The notes beneath the pieces are model-generated. The model was not told where the DNA came from, did no database searches, and saw only the letters and a program-made list of their open reading frames with translations. Of a DNA stretch of 64,000 bases, positions 16,567 through 29,600 are shown one piece after another. The DNA is taken from contig NZ_JBCFBA010000020.1 in the NCBI RefSeq assembly GCF_038562415.1, positions 40,001 to 104,000 of the forward strand, in the 5' to 3' direction. This DNA comes from Solidesulfovibrio sp. GTDB taxonomy: Bacteria > Desulfobacterota > Desulfovibrionia > Desulfovibrionales > Desulfovibrionaceae. The translations under genes and the position numbers were made by a program. Position 1 is the first letter of the stretch; each line of letters begins with the position of its first letter.

Positions 16567-19215
16567 ATGAAAAGCGTCCGTGACTGGCCCATCAGCCTCA
16601 AGATCGTCCTGGTCTGCATCGCCATGCTCACGGCGCTGTCCGGGTTTTCCGTGGGTTTTTTCCTGTATGAGCTCGACGCCTACCGCGAGGTGAACGCGCA
16701 AAAACTGCGGGAAGACCTGTATGCCCAGGCGAAATCCCGTCAGCGCCAGGCCGTGCGCCAGGTCTACGAGGTCGTCAGCTATTTCCACGGCGTTTCCAAG
16801 GACGAGGAGGCCCTCAAAAAACGCGCCCATGATCGCCTCAAGGCGGTGACGGACGCCGTGGCCAACCAGGCCCGGGCCTTTTATGCGGCCAACAAGGACA
16901 CGCTGCCCCGGGAGGAGATCGAGGCGCGCATCAAGGAGATGACCAGGGACGCCCGCTTCGACGACGGCAACTACGTCTGGATCAACGACACGACCCCGCG
17001 CATGGTCATGCACCCCATCCAGCCGTTCCTGGATGGCAAGGACCTCTCCGGCTACCGCGACCCCAAGGGCACGGCGCTTTTCCTGGACATGGTCCAGGCC
17101 GTGAAAAAGGACGGCCAGGGCATGGTCTCCTACCTGTGGGACAAGCCCGGCTCTCCGGGCGATCCCCGGCCGAAAGTGTCCTACGTGCGGCTCGTGCCCG
17201 AACTGGGTTGGATCTTCGGCTCCGGGGCCTGGATCGAGGACGCCACGGCCCGGCTGCAGGAAGAGGCCAAGGCGCAGGTGGCCAGGATGCGCCTGCCCGA
17301 CGGCAACTATTTTTTCATCTACGACACCACCGCGCCGATTCCGCGCATGGTCATGCACCCCATTCGCCCGGACCTCGACGGCAAGATCCAGGACGATCCC
17401 GCCTCCAACCGGGCCACGGCCGTGCAGGCCGGCCAGGACGCGCCGGTGACCCCTTTCGCCGGCGGCAAGGCGAACCTGGCCCGGGCCATGCTCGAAGCCG
17501 TGGGGCCGACGGGCGAAGGCTACGTCAACTACGACTGGACCAAGCCCCTGCCCGGCGGCGGCGAATCCCGGGAACTCTACCCCAAGCTCTCCTACGTCAC
17601 GCTGTTTCGCCCCTGGAACTGGATCATCGGCATGGGGGACGCCATCGACGGCATCGACGCGGCCGTGGCCGCCGAATCGGCCGCCCTGGACACGGCCGTC
17701 CACGGCATCATGGTCAAGCTCGTGGCGGCCTCGGCCGTCTTTCTGGCGGCCATGGCCGGGCTGACCTTCCTGCTGCTGCGCCGCCTGCTCAACCGGCCCA
17801 TCCGGGCCATCGTGGACTATGCCGACCGGGTGGCCGGCGGCGACCTCGAGGCCACGGTGTCCATGGCGCTTACGGCCGAGATGGCCAGCCTGGCCGCCTC
17901 GATCCGGTCCATGGTGGCGGCGCTTCAGGAGGAGCTGGAATTCGCCCGGGGCATCCTCGATTCGGTGACCATGCCCTGCGTGGTGGCCGACCCCGGCGGC
18001 AAGGTCCTGTTGGTCAACCGCTGGCTGGCCCATTTCCTGGGCGAGAAAAAGGGCTCCGAGGCCTACGTCGGCCGGCCGTTGCGCCAGGTTTTCGCCGGCC
18101 ACGGCCCGGTGGTCGAGACCCTGGAGGCGGTGCTGGCCCGCCGGGAGATCATCACCAACGTGGAGTACGACGGGGCCTACGCCTGGGGCGAGCGGTTCTT
18201 CGTCAAGATCGACGCCGCGCCGATAAGCGGCGGCGGCGGCAAGATGCTCGGCGTGTTCGCCATGCTGGCCACCCTGACCAAGGTCAGGCTCCAGCAGGAG
18301 GCCCTGGCCGAACAGAACCGGCTCATCGCCCAGTCCGCGGCCACGGCCGAGGGCATCGCCGCCCGCCTGGCCGGCAACGCCCGCGACCTGTCGGGACTCG
18401 TCGAGAGCACCAGCGAAGGCGTGGCCAACCAGCGCCGACGCAGCGAGGAAACGGCCACGGCCATGGAACAGATGAACGCCACCGTGCTGGAAGTGGCCCA
18501 GAACGCCGGGCTGGCCGCGGGCAGCGCCGACGAGGCCAAGGCCCGGGCCCGGGAGGGTTCGGCCATGGTGGGCCAGGTCGTTTCGGCCATCGAGGAGGTC
18601 AGCGCCCTGGCCGAGACCCTGCGCGGCGACATGGCCGCCCTGGGCGAGCGGGCCGAGGGCATCGGCCGGGTGCTGGAGGTCATCTCGGACATCGCCGACC
18701 AGACCAACCTGCTGGCCTTAAACGCGGCCATCGAGGCGGCCCGGGCCGGCGAGGCCGGGCGCGGCTTCGCCGTGGTGGCCGACGAGGTCCGAAAGCTCGC
18801 CGAAAAGACCATGAGCGCGACCCGGGAGGTGGACCAGGCCATCGAGGCCGTGCAGCAGGGGGCGCGGCGCGGCAACACCGAGACCATCCGGGCCGCCGAC
18901 GCGGCCGGGCGCAGCGCCGCCCTGGCCGAAAAGGCGGGGGCCGCCCTGGACGCCATCGTGGGCATGGTCGAGGGCACGGCCGACCAGGTCCGGGCCATCG
19001 CCACGGCGGCGGAGGAGCAGTCGGCCACGGCCGTGGAGATCAGCCGGGCCACCGAGGAGGTCAGCCAGGTGGCCAAGGACATCGGCGAGGGCATGGCCGC
19101 CTCGGTGGCGGCCGTGCGCGGGCTCAACGAGGAGGCCGAGGAACTCAACGCGCTCATCGTGCGGATGCAGTCCACCACCGCCGGCGAGGACGACACGGCA
19201 CAACTGCCGACCTAA
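16567..19215 (+). CDS. Methyl-accepting chemotaxis protein with tandem sCache_2, HAMP and PAS (882 aa)
   Basis: Start [13 protein letters not shown]. Membrane helix 11-33; periplasmic part to about 375 with two sCache_2-like units, each with the signature 'D-G-N-Y-x-[WF]-I' followed by RMVMHPI ([18 protein letters not shown] and [13 protein letters not shown]); membrane helix about 382-408; HAMP to about 460; PAS about 460-575; then the MCP signalling rod with the hairpin tip [20 protein letters not shown] near 710-730. sCache_2 domains usually bind small organic acids. The next gene, 29 bases on, is a CheY-like protein, so the pair may signal together. No C-terminal pentapeptide tether is visible (ends DDTAQLPT). 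Confidence 0.92.
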   Translation: MKSVRDWPISLKIVLVCIAMLTALSGFSVGFFLYELDAYREVNAQKLREDLYAQAKSRQRQAVRQVYEVVSYFHGVSKDEEALKKRAHDRLKAVTDAVANQARAFYAANKDTLPREEIEARIKEMTRDARFDDGNYVWINDTTPRMVMHPIQPFLDGKDLSGYRDPKGTALFLDMVQAVKKDGQGMVSYLWDKPGSPGDPRPKVSYVRLVPELGWIFGSGAWIEDATARLQEEAKAQVARMRLPDGNYFFIYDTTAPIPRMVMHPIRPDLDGKIQDDPASNRATAVQAGQDAPVTPFAGGKANLARAMLEAVGPTGEGYVNYDWTKPLPGGGESRELYPKLSYVTLFRPWNWIIGMGDAIDGIDAAVAAESAALDTAVHGIMVKLVAASAVFLAAMAGLTFLLLRRLLNRPIRAIVDYADRVAGGDLEATVSMALTAEMASLAASIRSMVAALQEELEFARGILDSVTMPCVVADPGGKVLLVNRWLAHFLGEKKGSEAYVGRPLRQVFAGHGPVVETLEAVLARREIITNVEYDGAYAWGERFFVKIDAAPISGGGGKMLGVFAMLATLTKVRLQQEALAEQNRLIAQSAATAEGIAARLAGNARDLSGLVESTSEGVANQRRRSEETATAMEQMNATVLEVAQNAGLAAGSADEAKARAREGSAMVGQVVSAIEEVSALAETLRGDMAALGERAEGIGRVLEVISDIADQTNLLALNAAIEAARAGEAGRGFAVVADEVRKLAEKTMSATREVDQAIEAVQQGARRGNTETIRAADAAGRSAALAEKAGAALDAIVGMVEGTADQVRAIATAAEEQSATAVEISRATEEVSQVAKDIGEGMAASVAAVRGLNEEAEELNALIVRMQSTTAGEDDTAQLPT

Positions 19216-19244
19216 ACCCGTTGCGGAGAAAAGGAGGACGACAC

Positions 19245-19613
19245 GTGGCACGGATTCTCGTTGTCGACGACGCGGCCATCACGCGGACCATGCTGCGGGC
19301 GGTGCTGGAGCGGGCCGGGCATACGGTCACCGAGGCCGCCGACGGCGACGCGGCCCTGGCCGCCTTCCGGGATACCCCGGCCCAGGCCGCCTTCGTGGAC
19401 ATCTTCATGCCCGGCAAGGAAGGCCTGGCCACCATCCAGGAACTGCTCGAACTCGCCCCGGGGCTGCCCATCGTGGCCATCAGCGCCGGCAGCACCTTCA
19501 CCGACACCGAGACCCTGGGCTGGGCCAAGAGCTACGGGGCGGCCGAGGTCCTGGCCAAGCCGCTGGCGGCCGAGGCCGTGCTGTCGGCCCTCGACCGGCT
19601 GCTCGGGCGGTAG
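19245..19613 (+). CDS. CheY-like single-domain response regulator (122 aa)
   Basis: GTG start with AAGGAGG eight bases upstream. A complete receiver fold: acidic pair in ILVVDD, phospho-acceptor Asp in FVDIFMPGKEG, Ser in VAISAGS and the conserved Lys in VLAKPL. No output domain. Known proteins of this kind act on the flagellar motor or as phosphate sinks/relays. Co-transcription with the chemoreceptor at 16567-19215 and the two hybrid kinases downstream suggests a dedicated relay partner; the target is unknown. Confidence 0.9.
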   Translation: MARILVVDDAAITRTMLRAVLERAGHTVTEAADGDAALAAFRDTPAQAAFVDIFMPGKEGLATIQELLELAPGLPIVAISAGSTFTDTETLGWAKSYGAAEVLAKPLAAEAVLSALDRLLGR

Positions 19614-19625
19614 CGGCTCCCGCCC

Positions 19626-22082
<2,457 letters not shown>

Positions 22083-22128
22083 GGTGCGCGGCACCTCCGG
22101 GCTTGTCAAGGCGGACCGGCCCGGCTGG

Positions 22129-22986
22129 TCAGGGCTTTTGCCCGGCCTCCAGGGCGTTTTTCACCGCCGCGTAGACGGTGTCGCGCCAGACGGTGGCGGC
22201 CTGCGCGTTCAAGTGCACGCCGTCCACGGTGGCGCCTTGGGGCCGCCCCTTGCGCCAGCCTTCGAGGACGGCGCTGACGTCGGCCACCTGGGCGCCCAGA
22301 CGCCGGCCGATCTCGCGGATGCGCTCGTTGTAGGCCGGGATACTGGCGTGATGGAAGTTTTCGGCTTCGAACTTGCCGGGCTCCATGGGCGGCAGCGTGG
22401 CCACGACCAGCGCGCGGCCGCTGTCCAGCACGGCCTTGGCCAAGGCGGCATAGCCCTCGGCGAAGCGCTCCGGGCTGGCCACGGAAGCGCCGAAGGCATC
22501 GTTGGCCCCGATGGACAGCACCACCAGCGGCCCCCGCGAGGCGGCCAGGACCTTTTCCAGAAACGGCAGGGACTCCAAGGCCTTGGCCCCGGAGATGCCG
22601 GTATTGACGACATTGTGGCCCAGGGTCGCGGGATAATACATCTGCTCGACGATGCTGTCGCCGAAAACGACAAAGACGTCATCGACCTGGGAGTTGATCT
22701 GCGTCAATATGATGGCGGACCTGGTGCGATAATACAGGCCGCCGAGATCCCGCATCACCGTATTGAGGGTATCGACATTCGATGAAATTTCCCGCAATTG
22801 CCCATCCACGACATCCCAACCTCTCTTATAATAGAACGCCGCACAGGAAAGGATGACGATACTGCTGCAAAGCAGCCAGAAAATGACTTTGTTTTCTCTC
22901 AAGGGATTCACGCCAGGCGGATGAGGTTGGGCCGTCTCGGGCCAGGAATTGCCGGCAATAACAGGTTCCCCCGGCCAGGTAAACAC
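22129..22986 (-). CDS. Membrane-anchored SGNH/GDSL hydrolase (285 aa)
   Basis: One membrane helix about 34-52 (VIFWLLCSSIVILSCAAF) followed by an exported SGNH domain: nucleophile Ser in VFGDSIVEQ, oxyanion Gly in NTGISG, Asn in SIGANDAF and Asp/His in VDGVHLN near the C-terminus. Substrates of such enzymes are esters on lipids, glycans or peptidoglycan; the sequence does not tell which. The start is a GTG at 22986; a second GTG at 22911 (VNPLRENK) would give 260 residues and leaves the anchor intact. The first part is visibly less GC rich than the neighbours. Confidence 0.8.
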   Translation of the reverse strand: MFTWPGEPVIAGNSWPETAQPHPPGVNPLRENKVIFWLLCSSIVILSCAAFYYKRGWDVVDGQLREISSNVDTLNTVMRDLGGLYYRTRSAIILTQINSQVDDVFVVFGDSIVEQMYYPATLGHNVVNTGISGAKALESLPFLEKVLAASRGPLVVLSIGANDAFGASVASPERFAEGYAALAKAVLDSGRALVVATLPPMEPGKFEAENFHHASIPAYNERIREIGRRLGAQVADVSAVLEGWRKGRPQGATVDGVHLNAQAATVWRDTVYAAVKNALEAGQKP

Positions 22987-23168
22987 CGGTGTCCCCGTCC
23001 CGCCCGCCCGTTGCGCTTCCGTGGACCGCGCCCTTGCCGGCTTGTGGCTGGACGCGCCACCAGGCGCCGGGCACCTTGACGCCGTACGCGCCGCACGCGC
23101 ATAAGAATAAATCGGTTCAGTTCCGGGTCGCGCCGGCGCCCCGGCAACCCCGTTCCCAGGAGCTCGCC

Positions 23169-23585
23169 ATGCGCCCCATCCTGTGTTGCATGCTCGCCTT
23201 GCTGCTTCTTGCCGCCACGGCCCAGGCCGCCGACGTGCCCGACATGCGGGGCGTGTGGCGCACCAGCGCCCACGAGGGCATCACCACCGGCAGCCGGCAC
23301 TTCCCCCAGGCCAACCAGGAACCGCGCTTCGTCAGCGGCGAATTCACCATGGAGATCACGGCCCAGGAAGGCCGTCGCTTCCTGGGCGTCAAGAAAAGCG
23401 CCAACCATGCGGAAAAGATCATGGGCCTCGTGGCCTATGACAACGTGACCGTGCACATCCTGGAACAGGAAGGCAACTTCCACGGCCGCCTGCTGCCGGA
23501 CGGCTCCATGGAACTCGTCTATTCCCACGACAGCGGCGGCCGGCAAGCCATCGGCATCGCGCTCTACATCCGGCAAAAGCCATGA
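23169..23585 (+). CDS. Exported small protein (138 aa)
   Basis: ATG with CAGGAG upstream. Clear signal peptide MRPILCCMLALLLLAATAQA, cleavage expected after AQA. The mature part starts ADVPDMRGVWRTSA and runs as beta strands (GEFTMEITAQEGRRFLGV, LPDGSMELVYSHD), similar in style to small lipocalin-like periplasmic proteins that begin with 'D-x-x-G-x-W'. It overlaps the following LprI-like gene by four bases (ATGA), so both are made together. Function unknown. Confidence 0.7.
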   Translation: MRPILCCMLALLLLAATAQAADVPDMRGVWRTSAHEGITTGSRHFPQANQEPRFVSGEFTMEITAQEGRRFLGVKKSANHAEKIMGLVAYDNVTVHILEQEGNFHGRLLPDGSMELVYSHDSGGRQAIGIALYIRQKP

Positions 23586-24442
23586 GGCGGCCGCCTTGTC
23601 CGACCCGGCCCGGCGGTTTCGCCGGCCTGGCCCTGGCCGCCCTGCTCCTCCTGCCCGGCCTGGCGCCTAGCCTGGCCGGGGCTTCGGGCCTGGACTGCGC
23701 CAAGGCCGCCACCACGGTGGAGAAGACCATCTGCGCCGACCCGGCCTTGCGGGCGGGCGACTCGGCCATGGCCGACGCCTTCGCCGACCTGCTGCGCGCC
23801 GTGCCGGAGGCGGACAAGCCGGCCGTGCGGGCCGCGCAGCGCCAGTGGCTGACCGCGCGCAACGCCTGCCCCGACGCCGCCTGCCTGGCCGACCGCCAGG
23901 CCGAGCGGCTGGCCGCCCTCAACGCGGCCCTGGCCGACACGCGGCAGCGGTATCTCGACGAACGGGCCCGGATGCGGACCCTGCTCGGCTGGCCCGACTC
24001 CTGCGAGGCGTCCTACCGGGACATGATCTCCCCCGAGGGCATGGGGTACGGGGTGTGGTGGACGGGTATCGAGGCCTACCCCCTGGGCGGGGAGCGCAGG
24101 CTGTACCTGGTGCAGTGCGACCAGGCCGCCTACCAGGCCACGTACACGGCCGTCCTCCAGGAGACGCCCGGCGGCCCCGGCAGGGTGCTGCGCATCCCGA
24201 CCGGGGCCGGCCCGGGCGAGCGCGAGGAAACGCTTGTGGGCGAGCCCGTTTTCGACGCCGTGAAAGGCACCCTGACCCTGCTGACCAAGGCCCGGGGCGT
24301 GGGCGACTGCGGGACGCGGGCCGTGTACGCCTTTGCGCCGGGTGGCGGGGCAACGCTCGTGGAACTGCGCGCGCGGGACTGCCCCCGCGAGCCCAAGGCG
24401 TATGTGCCGCCGGAGCGCTGGCCGCTGGTGAAGCCGCGCTGA
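23582..24442 (+). CDS. Exported LprI-like (DUF1311) protein (286 aa)
   Basis: Signal peptide to about residue 34. Residues about 36-125 match the LprI/DUF1311 pattern: LDCAKAATTVEKTICADPALRAGD, AQRQWLTARNAC and CLADRQAERLAAL, with paired Cys. The C-terminal 150 residues carry their own Cys residues (DSCEASY, LVQCDQ, VGDCGTR, RDCPRE) and look like a second beta domain. LprI of Mycobacterium is a lysozyme inhibitor; whether this one is cannot be seen. Coupled by ATGA to the exported protein before it. A periplasmic envelope-protection pair is an inference. Confidence 0.75.
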   Translation: MRRPPCPTRPGGFAGLALAALLLLPGLAPSLAGASGLDCAKAATTVEKTICADPALRAGDSAMADAFADLLRAVPEADKPAVRAAQRQWLTARNACPDAACLADRQAERLAALNAALADTRQRYLDERARMRTLLGWPDSCEASYRDMISPEGMGYGVWWTGIEAYPLGGERRLYLVQCDQAAYQATYTAVLQETPGGPGRVLRIPTGAGPGEREETLVGEPVFDAVKGTLTLLTKARGVGDCGTRAVYAFAPGGGATLVELRARDCPREPKAYVPPERWPLVKPR

Positions 24443-24459
24443 CGCGGCTGCCCGGCCCC

Positions 24460-25086
24460 TTATTTGGTGCCGAAGATCTTGTCCCCGGCGTCGCCGAGGC
24501 CGGGCAGGATGTAGCCGTGTTCGTTGAGGCGTTCGTCGATGGCCGCGGTGTAGACGGCCACGTCGGGGTGTTCGCGTTCGAGCCGGGCCAGGCCTTCCGG
24601 GGCGCAGACCAGGAACAGGCCCAGGATGTGGCGGCAGCCGGCTTCCTTGAGCAGATTGACGGTGGCGAGGAGCGTGCCGCCGGTGGCCAGCATGGGGTCG
24701 AGGATCATGGCCCGGCGCTTGTGGATCTTTTTGGCCAGCTTGACGTAGTAGCGCACCGGCTCCAGGGTTTCCTCGTTGCGGTACATGCCGACCACGCTGA
24801 CCTTGGCCCCGGGGATCATGTCCAGCACGCCGTCCATCATGCCGAGGCCCGCCCGCAGGATGGGGACGATCGTGATCTTCTTGCCCGTGATGCGGTCCAC
24901 GTCCACCGGGCCGGCCCAGCCGTTGATGGTCACCTTCTCGGTGGGCAGGGATTTGGTGGCCTCGTAGGTGAGCAGGCGGGCGACTTCGCTGGCCAGTTCG
25001 CGGAATTCCTTGGTGCTGAGGCCCTGTTCGCGCATGTGGCCGAGCTTGTGGCGCACCAGCGGATGGTCGACGACGGTAACGGGCAT
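24460..25086 (-). CDS. upp: Uracil phosphoribosyltransferase (208 aa)
   Basis: Start [22 protein letters not shown] with AGGAG upstream; 208 residues is the usual length. Motifs: TVVDHPLV opening, [13 protein letters not shown], the PRPP loop [10 protein letters not shown] and the C-terminal uracil site [17 protein letters not shown]. It salvages uracil to UMP with PRPP in the cytoplasm. Convergent with the LprI-like gene and divergent from the metzincin-like gene; single-gene unit. Confidence 0.96.
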   Translation of the reverse strand: MPVTVVDHPLVRHKLGHMREQGLSTKEFRELASEVARLLTYEATKSLPTEKVTINGWAGPVDVDRITGKKITIVPILRAGLGMMDGVLDMIPGAKVSVVGMYRNEETLEPVRYYVKLAKKIHKRRAMILDPMLATGGTLLATVNLLKEAGCRHILGLFLVCAPEGLARLEREHPDVAVYTAAIDERLNEHGYILPGLGDAGDKIFGTK

Positions 25087-25193
25087 GGCATGCTCCTGGC
25101 GTTTGGGTATGGGACGGGCGCGCCCCGACGCGGCGCCGCCGTCGTCATAGCCGAAATCGCGCCGGGCGGCCATGGACGCCTGTCTGGAAATAT

Positions 25194-25222
25194 GACATAC
25201 GACGGAGGTCTGAAACGGGCAA
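25194..25222 (-). promoter_or_regulatory. Candidate promoter for upp
   Basis: On the minus strand TTGCCC (25217-25222) and TATGTC (25194-25199) are spaced by 17 bases, about 110 bases before the upp ATG, in an AT-richer patch. Confidence 0.4.
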
Positions 25223-25282
25223 AGCATCGACCGGAAACAAAGCCGCCACACCCATCGGCAACTACGACCAACGGAGTCCGCC

Positions 25283-26524
25283 ATGCCCCGCCGCCACGTT
25301 GTCGCCTCCGCCGTGTTCCTCCTGGCATTCATTGCGGCCTTGCCCGGTCCGGGGACGCTCAGGGCCGAAAACTTCGACCTCACCCTGCTGCCGCCGATCC
25401 TGGCCGGGCCGCCGCTTAGCCGCGACAGCGACGGCGACGGCCTGCCCGACCTGTGGGAGTTGCGCGGCTACACGGTAAACGGCACGTATGTGAACCTGCC
25501 GGCCATGGGGGCCAGCCCCTGGCACAAGGACGTCTTCGTCTGGATGGACTACATGGTCACGCCCGGCAGCGTGGACCTCGGACCCAGCCAAACCGTCATC
25601 GACAACATCAAGGCGGTCTTCAACAACGCCCCCGTGACCAACCCCGACGGCACGACAGGCATCCACATCCACCCCGTGCTCAAAAACCAGGTGCCCTACG
25701 ACGAGACCCTCGGCGTCTCCAGCAACTACACGCAAGTCTGGATCGATTTCGACACGCTGAAGAACAACTCCTTCAACGCGGCCTACGCGCCGTCGTTTCG
25801 CTATATGATCTGGGCCAACACCTACAACCAGGGCACCTCCAGCGGCCTGGCCCGGGGCATCCCGGGCACGGACTTCCTGGTGACGCTCGGCGGCTGGCAA
25901 ACGCCCGGCGGCACGGATTGGCAAAAGCTCGGCACCTTCATCCACGAGCTCGGCCACTGCCTGGGGCTCACCCACGGCGGCACGGACCATGTCAACTACA
26001 AGCCGAACTACTTAAGCGTCATGAACTATTCGTTCCAGACCTGGGGACTGTACAGGAACGGGCACTGGGGCGACGAGGGCTATCCCCTCAACTTCGACTA
26101 CCAGCGCATCAACACGCCGAGCCTCGACAAGGCCTCCCTCCAGGAAGGCCTGGGCCTGACCGGGGCCGACGACGTGAGCGCCTACGGCACGGTGTACTAC
26201 TACGTATCCGGCGGCTACTACTACAACACCTATACGACCAACGCGGCCGCCGGCATCGACTGGAACAAGAACAATATCATCGACCCCTCCCCCGTCAGCG
26301 CGGACATCAACTGGTCCGGTTCCGCAACAGGAACGCTGACCGCCCAAAACAACTGGCCCAACATCAATTACAGCGCCGACGGCCAGCTCGGCCCGGCCTC
26401 GGGCCAGGCCCGGCGCAAGGCCGCCCTCGTCCCCATGCCCGAGGAACTGCGTCACGAACTCGACTTCGAAACCCAGCAGCGCCTGGACACGGCCCGCACC
26501 CCCGCCGCCCCCGCCACCCCCTGA
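25283..26524 (+). CDS. Secreted metzincin-like zinc metalloprotease (413 aa)
   Basis: Signal peptide 1-28. Residues 45-60 hold a calcium-loop type acidic motif ([14 protein letters not shown]) like thrombospondin type-3 or dockerin loops. The catalytic motif [11 protein letters not shown] at 221-231 is the full H-E-x-x-H-x-x-G-x-x-H zinc site, followed by a Met-turn candidate SVMNYS (Met247), so it is of the metzincin type. Tyr/Asn/Thr-rich segments follow (about 295-350) and a basic, Pro/Ala-rich tail ends it. The expected role is an exported protease; the substrate is unknown. GGAG stands before the ATG. Confidence 0.85.
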   Translation: MPRRHVVASAVFLLAFIAALPGPGTLRAENFDLTLLPPILAGPPLSRDSDGDGLPDLWELRGYTVNGTYVNLPAMGASPWHKDVFVWMDYMVTPGSVDLGPSQTVIDNIKAVFNNAPVTNPDGTTGIHIHPVLKNQVPYDETLGVSSNYTQVWIDFDTLKNNSFNAAYAPSFRYMIWANTYNQGTSSGLARGIPGTDFLVTLGGWQTPGGTDWQKLGTFIHELGHCLGLTHGGTDHVNYKPNYLSVMNYSFQTWGLYRNGHWGDEGYPLNFDYQRINTPSLDKASLQEGLGLTGADDVSAYGTVYYYVSGGYYYNTYTTNAAAGIDWNKNNIIDPSPVSADINWSGSATGTLTAQNNWPNINYSADGQLGPASGQARRKAALVPMPEELRHELDFETQQRLDTARTPAAPATP

Positions 26525-26612
26525 CGCCTTCGCCACCGCACGGACAGACCACCGTCCACCCCGGCCGGGAGGAGCACGCCGCCCTCCCGGCCCGGAACAA
26601 CGCACTGGCGCC

Positions 26613-29600
26613 TCACGGACGCGACAGGGAAGCGGTCACCTGGTCGAGTTCCCGCAGCAGCAGGGCCACCGTCCGGCCCAGGCCCTCCCGGTTCCCGGCG
26701 GCGGCCTGGGAGAAAACCTCCTCGGCCAGCCGACGGCCGCCATCGGCGCCGATGGCACCGGCGCTGTTCTTGATGGAATGGGCCACCTGGCCGAGGCCGG
26801 CGAAATTCCCGGCCTTCAGGGCGGTTTCCAGCCGTGTCCGGTAGCCCGGGGCCTCGTCCAGGAAGATACGGCACAGTTCGCGGTACAGGGTCACATCGTC
26901 GTCCAGGCGGGCGATGGCCTCGGCCCGGCGCACGGGATCGGGTTCCTCCGCCGGCGAACCGTCGTCGCCGATGGCGCGCAACACGTCGGCCAGTTCGCCG
27001 AAATCCACGGGCTTGGCCACGAAGGCGTCCACCCCGGCCTCCCGGCAGCGGTCCCGGAAGACGGAGAGGGCGTGGGCGGTCATGGCCACGATGGGGACAC
27101 CTTGCCGGGCCGCCCCGGCCTCGCCGGCCCGGATGCGGCGCGTGGCCTCCAAGCCGTCCATCTCCGGCATTTCCACGTCCATGAGCACGGCGTCGAAGGC
27201 TTCGACGGCCAGGCGTTCGATGGCCTCGCGCCCCGAGCCGGCCACGGTGAGCCTGTGCCCCAGGCGCGACAGCAACGCCCGGGCCAGGCGCACGTTCATG
27301 GGGTTGTCCTCGGCCAGAAGCAGCCGCATGGGCCGCTGACCCTGGCGCAGGGTGTCCAGGCTGCGCACGGGAGGGCTCGGGGGCCTGGCCAGGGAACGCT
27401 CGCCCGCGGGCAGCGGCACGGTGAACGTGAACACACTGCCCCGGCCCGGGGCGCTGTCCACGCCGATGACGCCGCCCATGAGCTCCACCATCTGGCGGCA
27501 GATGGCCAGCCCCAGCCCCGAGCCGCCGAAACGCGCGGCGATCTCGCCGCTGGCCTGCCTGTACGGCTCGAAAATCGTGGGCACGGCCTCGGCGGCGATG
27601 CCAAGGCCGGTATCGGCCACGGTGAAGCGCAGCCAGCCCTCCCCGGCCGAGTGGCCCTCGGGCGGCGCGACGGGCGACACCAGCAGGCGCACCCCGCCCT
27701 TTTCCGTGAATTTCACGGCATTGCCGAGCAGATTGGCCAGCACCTGCCGCAACCGGGCGGCATCGCCGCGCACCACCGCCGGGCAGGACCGCTGCGGGGC
27801 AAGCCGTAGTCGCAGCCCCTTGGCCCGGGCCTGGGGAACGCAGGCGCGCATCACCGAGGCGAGCAGTCCCCGCAAAGAGAAATGCTCCTCCCTAAGCGGC
27901 AGGCTCTTGGCCTCGGCCCGGGAAAAATCCAGCAGGTCGTTGATGAGTTCGAGCAACCCCTGGGCCGCCTCCAGCACGTTGGCCAGGTTGTCGTGGATTT
28001 CCGCCGGCAGGCGCGATTGCAGGGAGATGTCCGTGAGCCCGATGATGGAACCGAGCGGCGTGCGGATATCGTGGCTCATCTTGGCCAGAAAGTCGGACTT
28101 GGCCCGGTTGGCCTCCTCGGCCTCCTCCTTGGCCGCCTCGAGCTGGCGCTCGGCCTGCCGCAGTTCGCTGACGTCCATCAGGCACTCGATATGGCCCCAG
28201 ACCATCCCGCCACCGTCCAGGATCGGCGCGCTGTAGGCCAGAAAGGGCCGGCCGAGCAACGCTTCCTCGCCCGGGGTCGACGGTCGCACCCGGACCGCCT
28301 TTTCCCCGTCCGCCTCGCCCAGGGGACAGCCGGGGCAGGCCGTTTCGATCCCGTGGAAGGCCTCGTGGCACTGGCGGCCAAGCACGTTCTCGCGGGCGAT
28401 GCCCAAGGTGCGCAGGAGGTTGTCGCCCACGTCCACCACCCGCAGTTCGCGGTCGACCACGTGGACGAAGCCCGGGATGGCGTCGAAGATGGCCCGCAGC
28501 CGGCCGTGCATGAGGGTGAGTTCGGCCGTGCGCGCGGCCACCCGGGCCTCCAGGGTCTTGTTGGATTCCACGATGACGGCATGCTGGCGGGTGAGGCGGT
28601 CCATGGCCTGGCGCAACTGGCCGGCCATGCGGCCGAAGGCCTCGGAGAGGCTGGCGAGCTCCCGGCTTCTGGGCGCCGGCAGGGCCAGGTCCCACTGCCC
28701 GCGCGACAGGTCGCCGGCGGCCGCGGCCAGGCGCTCCACGGGCCGGGCGATGCGCCGGGCCATGAAGATCCCGGCCCAGGCCGCGGCGGCGATTCCGGCC
28801 AGGACCACGGCCAGGCTCTGGCGCATGCCCGCCTCGATGCGGCTCATGTAGTCCGAGACCGGGGCGGCGGCCACGAGCAGCCAGTCGATGCCCTTGCCGT
28901 CGCGAAACGGCTCGGCCAGCACGTACAGGTCTCCGGCGTCGCCGCGGACCTGGGACAGCACCGGGCCGTCGATGCCGGCGAGCCCCCCCGGGGCTTTCCG
29001 CAAGTGGCGCACGGCGGCGGCCAGCATGGCCTCCCCGGCGTCGAGGGCCGCCAGGCGCCGGTAGGTGCCGTCGGGATTGGGCGTCAGGAGACGGTCGGTT
29101 TCCAGGGAAGAGGCGGCCACGACGTCGCCCGTGCGTTCGAGCAGGTAGACCTCGCCGCGCCGGCCCACCTTGATGGTGCGCAGGAATTCGTGGATGCGCG
29201 TCAGGGGGTAGTCCGCGCCGAAGACGCCCAGCAGGCCGCCGTCCGGGGCGAAGGCCGGCAGGCAGGCGGTGATGGTGGGCACGCCCAGGGCGAAATGGCG
29301 GTAGACCGGCGTCCAGACCGGCCCGCCGGCGGCCGCGCCGGCCTTGTACCAGGGCCGGGTGCGCGGGTCGAAGTGTTTGTAGACCTGCTTGAGTTCCCCG
29401 GCGTCGCCGTCCGGGGTGACCGCGAAGTTGTGGGAATCCCCGCCGGTTTCGGCCCCGGCCCGCACGATCTGGACCTGCCGCGGGCCAAGCCGCCGGGCGC
29501 CGTAGAACTCGCCGTCCGCGGTTCCGTAGAAGTTGTAGGCGATCGAGGGGTTGGCCTCGACGATGGCGGAAAAATAGCGTTGGACGTTGCGGGGTTCCCC

